The notes under the pieces: generated by a model
Seen by the model: the letters and a program-made list of their open reading frames with translations, nothing else
What the model was told of the DNA's origin: nothing
Databases searched by the model: none
NCBI GenBank assembly: GCA_021234155.1
Contig: JAJEKV010000036.1
Span: 6,161,079-6,225,078 of the forward strand
Direction: 5' to 3'
DNA from: Isoetes taiwanensis
Taxonomy: Eukaryota > Streptophyta > Lycopodiopsida > Isoetales > Isoetaceae
DNA: 64,000 nucleotides
Program-made: the position numbers and the translations under genes
In this document: piece after piece, positions 60,619 to 64,000 of the stretch
Position numbering within the stretch: the stretch's first letter is position 1
Layout: every line of letters begins with the position of its first letter

Positions 60619-62596
60619 TTGTGGGGAGATCTTTGGGATTATCGCTCTGTGTTTGATGTTGAGGACTCATTTCCTCTTTAGATCTTGCCTGAGGGTTCTC
60701 TTCCAGCCCTTCAATTTTTAGATCTGGAAACATTCTGTATATTTCCCATTTGTTAGTCAACTTCAAGGGAAATTTGAAAGAGCAATTGCCACTCTTAACT
60801 ATCACCCCCTTGGGTATGCTCGCCTTTGCTGGAATTGCTACACAAATCCTTGGCCCTCTGGCTATGGAATGTGAGATATCCGCACCTATTGTGTTAGCAA
60901 TAACCTTTAAAAACTCAGGTATCAGCAAGTCTGGAGGTAGGTGTTCGATCTCCAGCCAGCATGGGATCTTGATTGCTGACATTTGATGGGGGGAGAAGCC
61001 AGGAGAGTAGTATTGGTATAAGACGTATTCCTTCAAAGAGGTGTCCGCAGCGCGAGCCACCATCTTATCTACTGTGTCTTCACTTTGGAATAAGATGAGG
61101 AAGAAGTTTCCACCTAGTGCCTTTCGAGATTCATGCCGAGGCAAACCTAACCTTTTCAAGTGTGTTGACAGCCAGGATTCTAGTTTACGAAAGTCCAGGA
61201 ATCCTCCTGTAAAGAATCCTATAACAGATCGTGATACCAAGTTCTCCACCACTTTTACATGCATACCATGGTCTATCTCTGCTATCGGAAAGTTAGATTC
61301 CTCGTCTACTTCCATATTTCCTACGCTTTCAGTTCCTTTTTTTTCACGCTGGCCTTTATTTAAATTATCCAGATCTTGGGCAAAACCTGCTTCTACTGTT
61401 TTAAGTGCTGCATCTACTCTCAAACTCCTGGCTGTTTCTATTGGCACATTGCTCTTTATCCATTCTGAGAATCTGAGCTTGTTAACTCTTGCTATAATGT
61501 CGTTTTTCCAAGCCTCTCTGACATTACTCTTTACTCCTCTACTACTTAAGTCTGGATTTGCATTGTTGTTATGCCCTTTTTCAGTTGCAGTTCTTGTAGC
61601 GTATGTGGTATGTGGAGACAGTTTATTGGCCTCTTTGCTTTGATTAAATATCCCCCCTCTTGTGAAGCTCTCTGCCCTACGATTCTCTTCCATTATAGCA
61701 TCTACCATTCCTGATGCTTTGTGCTTCGCCTCTACTAGTTTTTTATTTGCTTCTATTTCTTTCTTGTTTACTTCGGTTTCTACTTCTTCCATAGGTGAAG
61801 CTTCCATGGATGATTCTGACCTGCTAGATTGTATGGGTTTTCCCTGTCCACATGCACTACCTCCTGTCCCTGCCCCTAACATTGCAGCTTTCAATTTTCG
61901 GATAGCTCCGATAGCGCTAATGCTTGCCTTGGCAGCCAGATCTTCCCCTGCAGTTGCTTTACCTACTCCATTGTCTTTTGCTCCCTTTGGGGAATGGTCT
62001 ATACTATGTGAAGCAGAAGCGGCAGCAAAAGGGCCTAGATTTATATCAGACAGTTTAGGGAGATGATTTACCTTGTGCTGGGCAGAAGCCCCAATTACTT
62101 GATCGGGATTGATGGAAGCCCCATCTTCTGGGGACGATTTTTTGGCCCCTGAATCCGGCCATTTGGCTGTTGTCCAGCCTGAACTGACGCTGGCAGGGCG
62201 AGTAGGAGGCCATGGGGCCCCGTTGTGCACACCTGGGTCGAACCCAGGTCGGTTCCCGACAGCATCCAAGGCTGCCACTACTGCTGTGTTCATTCCTTCA
62301 CTACTACTGCAAAGGGCCCCATTCTTCCCTTTGCTTCCTCCACTATTATTCCTTTCTATCTCAGCACCTATCCTTGCCTGGAGCTCATCACTAACTTCGA
62401 ATCTGCCCAGTCTTCCTCCGGAAGTTGGGGCTTTTGCTGCATTTGCATTCCTAACAGGTTGTAGCGGTGCTGGGCGATTTGTGGAGGCATTATCTGGGCC
62501 CCCTCGATTAAGATCTGCTTCTGCAACTGCTTGCTGAGCAGCAACAGCGGCCGCCCATACCTGCGCATGTGCCAATATAGCCACGTCAGCGTCCAT
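60533..62596 (-). CDS. LINE ORF1 (DUF4283-like RNA-binding protein)
   Basis: A 687-codon frame starting MDADVAILAHAQVWAAAVAA. The first 400 residues are Ala/Ser/Lys-rich and low in complexity. From about residue 440 a folded part resembles the DUF4283 region of plant L1 ORF1 proteins: KVVENLVSRSVIGFF, then GNFFLILFQSEDTVDKMV, IPCWLEIEHLPPDLL, and VAIPAKASIPKGVIVK followed by FKFPLKLTNKWEIYRMFP. It would bind the element RNA and assist its integration. A CCHC knuckle is not seen. The frame stays open over 2 kb, unlike any older element in the window, and probably stops early through a frame change near 60.6 kb. Confidence 0.85.
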   Translation of the reverse strand: MDADVAILAHAQVWAAAVAAQQAVAEADLNRGGPDNASTNRPAPLQPVRNANAAKAPTSGGRLGRFEVSDELQARIGAEIERNNSGGSKGKNGALCSSSEGMNTAVVAALDAVGNRPGFDPGVHNGAPWPPTRPASVSSGWTTAKWPDSGAKKSSPEDGASINPDQVIGASAQHKVNHLPKLSDINLGPFAAASASHSIDHSPKGAKDNGVGKATAGEDLAAKASISAIGAIRKLKAAMLGAGTGGSACGQGKPIQSSRSESSMEASPMEEVETEVNKKEIEANKKLVEAKHKASGMVDAIMEENRRAESFTRGGIFNQSKEANKLSPHTTYATRTATEKGHNNNANPDLSSRGVKSNVREAWKNDIIARVNKLRFSEWIKSNVPIETARSLRVDAALKTVEAGFAQDLDNLNKGQREKKGTESVGNMEVDEESNFPIAEIDHGMHVKVVENLVSRSVIGFFTGGFLDFRKLESWLSTHLKRLGLPRHESRKALGGNFFLILFQSEDTVDKMVARAADTSLKEYVLYQYYSPGFSPHQMSAIKIPCWLEIEHLPPDLLIPEFLKVIANTIGADISHSIARGPRICVAIPAKASIPKGVIVKSGNCSFKFPLKLTNKWEIYRMFPDLKIEGLEENPQARSKEEMSPQHQTQSDNPKDLPTSDGVPTSHPTAPPTITPCAPGRGAETPH

Positions 62597-62603
62597 TTCT
62601 CCT

Positions 62604-62618
62604 CATATCTATGTTGTT
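62604..62618. repeat. Target site duplication, 5' side of the LINE
   Basis: CATATCTATGTTGTT, identical to 56131-56145. Confidence 0.92.
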
Positions 62619-63473
62619 AAGTTATCTGCAAAATTCACTTTCTTCACCTTAGAGGGATAAGACCTATTTTTGCATTGGTGCTCTTGCTATTTAAGTTGTT
62701 TCACCTTAGAACGATATGACCTATTTTGCATTAATGTACTTTGGTTCATGTCTTTTTCCTTTTTTAGACCTATTGTTTCAATGTTGTTCCTAGATAGCAA
62801 CATGTTCTAACATGCAACCAAACGTTGAGGATATTATACTATTTTTCATCATGGTTATTTTCTTTAAACTCCATACCATTGTTTATGTTGCTCATATGAT
62901 ATCCTGGAAAATTTGTTAGAGGACCTTCGCATATTTTATAGTTGACATATGCCTATGTGACCATCCACCCGGAATTTTGGATTTTAATTCTGCGCTTGAT
63001 ATATATCGTTCGACAATACATTGAGTTTTTGTTATATGGGTTTATATTGAAAACATTCTCGTTGGGCCTTGCTAGCAGGATACCATCACATTAGCTTGTT
63101 TGTGACAGTTGCATTTCAAGCATTGGTGGACTTGCTTTCCTAATGATAGATAGATAGATAGTAGTTTTAACGTCACTGGATTTTCATTGTTCAGTTTGGA
63201 TTCAGTTGACGGGGTATTTAGCAATTGCTTCCTATACCTTATTAACATATTCTATGTGTTTTCCTCTTGATTGACATCCACTTTGATGAACCATTCACGT
63301 GCCTTGCCATATCTGTTCAGCTTTGCTGTCCTAGCCTTATCTGTATTTTCTGGGGTCCAATTGTATAATCGGACATTCCCTTTATTTTTTCATGGGTAGT
63401 TCGCATGTGTGCGGCTACTCACTATCCACCATTGTAGAAAGTATGCTGAGATGAATGAGAAGCCTATCTATAT

Positions 63474-63871
63474 CAGTAGTACCTTATTCTCTATTCTTTG
63501 AAACCATGCAGGGGAGGGGCTTCTCCTTGCTTGGATTGACCAATTTGGCGTTTATTTGTGGCATGTCCTTTCTCGGCCTTGCCTCTTAGTTAGCCATAAT
63601 TATTTGACCTTCGTCCTTGATCCCTTTTTGATAAGGAAGTTCTCTTCTATTCGGGAGGTTTTTGTCGTTTTCATGCGAGCCCCATTCTAGAATTCCATCG
63701 ATCCAAGCCCTCAGATCGAGATTCTAGAGGGGGCGAGCATGCATGTCTCACATGCATGCATTGCATACCTTCTCTGGTTGGGAGATCGCCATATTAGGCG
63801 AGGTTCTTCATCGTCTTATTGGCGCTTCCTCTTCTCTCTCAGCAGTACCTTATTCTCTATTCTTTGAAACC
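63474..63871. repeat. Pair of 32-bp direct repeats
   Basis: CAG[T/C]AGTACCTTATTCTC followed by TATTCTTTGAAACC occurs at 63474-63505 and 63840-63871 with one mismatch, 366 bp apart. The pair could bracket an insertion or be a local duplication. Confidence 0.6.
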
Positions 63872-63912
63872 CACCCTCCCCTTCCTCCCCTCCCTTTGAT
63901 TGTTTAATGTAT

Positions 63913-64000
63913 TTGTCGCCTGGCACGCGTGACCAACCCCTCTATTTGAAGAGGTTTTTCTTTTGTTGTCGCATGGCACACGTGATCAGCCCCTCCACTT
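63913..64000. repeat. 53-bp tandem repeat running off the window
   Basis: TTGTCGCCTGGCACGCGTGA starts a unit at 63913 and TTGTCGCATGGCACACGTGA starts the next at 63966. The second unit is cut by the window end, so the array length is unknown. Most differences are C/T or G/A changes. Confidence 0.6.

Larger units (their letters stand above)
56146..62603 (-). mobile_element. Near-complete L1-type LINE with 15-bp target duplication
   Basis: A 6.46-kb element on -, bounded by a perfect 15-bp repeat and ending in poly(A). It encodes ORF1 (from 62596) and ORF2 (endonuclease, RT, zinc-binding domain). Its 5' end lies only 7 bp before the ORF1 start, so the 5' untranslated region is missing, which implies a slight 5' truncation. 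The intact target duplication and long frames mark a recent insertion. ORF2 carries two frame changes and one nonsense codon, so this copy as assembled cannot make a full ORF2. Confidence 0.93.
62619..64000. other. Intergenic DNA, no supported gene
   Basis: AT-rich, with T-rich runs on +. It includes a short (GATA)n run at 63144-63162 and the two repeats listed next. No coding family recognised. Confidence 0.55.

Noticed and set aside
61041-62537. Long + strand frames of 200, 134 and 142 codons
   Set aside because: They lie antisense to LINE ORF1, whose Ala/Ser-rich codons leave the other strand open. No family resemblance.
1-64000. CRISPR array, bacterial operon or phage region
   Set aside because: No regularly spaced short repeats with unique spacers, no Shine-Dalgarno-led gene strings, and retrotransposons and introns of plant type throughout.

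Overview
The window looks like nuclear DNA of a land plant with a large, repeat-filled genome. It holds L1-type and other LINE sequences, a chromodomain-type Ty3/gypsy relic, an LTR element primed by initiator-Met tRNA, tRNA-derived repeats and short-intron genes with GT-AG splice sites. No bacterial or organellar gene order is present. A Penelope-like reverse transcriptase (about 50.1-50.9 kb), together with two LINEs of a lineage distinct from L1, leads me to suspect a non-flowering vascular plant such as a fern, lycophyte or conifer. That placement is inference only.

Layout. 1-15.8 kb: decayed intergenic DNA, a LINE relic on + (4.7-5.7 kb), a fold-back with 30-bp perfect inverted repeats (8.0-8.3 kb), a LINE relic on - (8.5-9.5 kb), an approximately 85-bp tandem repeat (9.4-9.6 kb) and a frame-broken chromovirus-like Ty3/gypsy element (10.7-14.5 kb). 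15.83-30.66 kb and 30.66-45.36 kb: two tandem copies of a segment of about 14.7-14.8 kb. Each copy carries CAC-rich tracts, a GTTAA-rich tract, a 2.4-kb non-coding LTR element with a 5-bp target duplication, a palindromic tRNA-Ala-like/primer-binding-site structure, a LINE 3' fragment and a broken DUF4874/DUF4832 gene. 45.37-48.47 kb: two intact, almost identical tandem genes on the - strand. My three-exon model gives secreted DUF4874-DUF4832 proteins of 326 and 325 residues, each with an apparent signal peptide. 49-53.2 kb: tRNA-like dimer, Penelope-like RT, degraded LINE with a pentanucleotide tail. 56.15-62.60 kb: a near-complete L1-type LINE on - with a poly(A) tail and a perfect 15-bp target site duplication. 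The rest is T-rich intergenic DNA.

Two points matter most. First, the tandem DUF4874-DUF4832 genes, with at least two decayed paralogues and several echoes of their 3' ends, are the only intact-looking host genes here; as I recall, the family is mostly bacterial and fungal. Second, the two 14.7-kb copies match almost perfectly in some blocks and are scrambled in others. In the scrambled blocks differences fall repeatedly at CTG and CAG (CTG becomes CG or CACG, CAG becomes CGAG). This looks like long-read base-calling error at CHG-methylated sites that polishing left uncorrected. Many frameshifts in this window, including those of the Ty3/gypsy element, may therefore be artefacts, and the tandem duplication itself should be checked.
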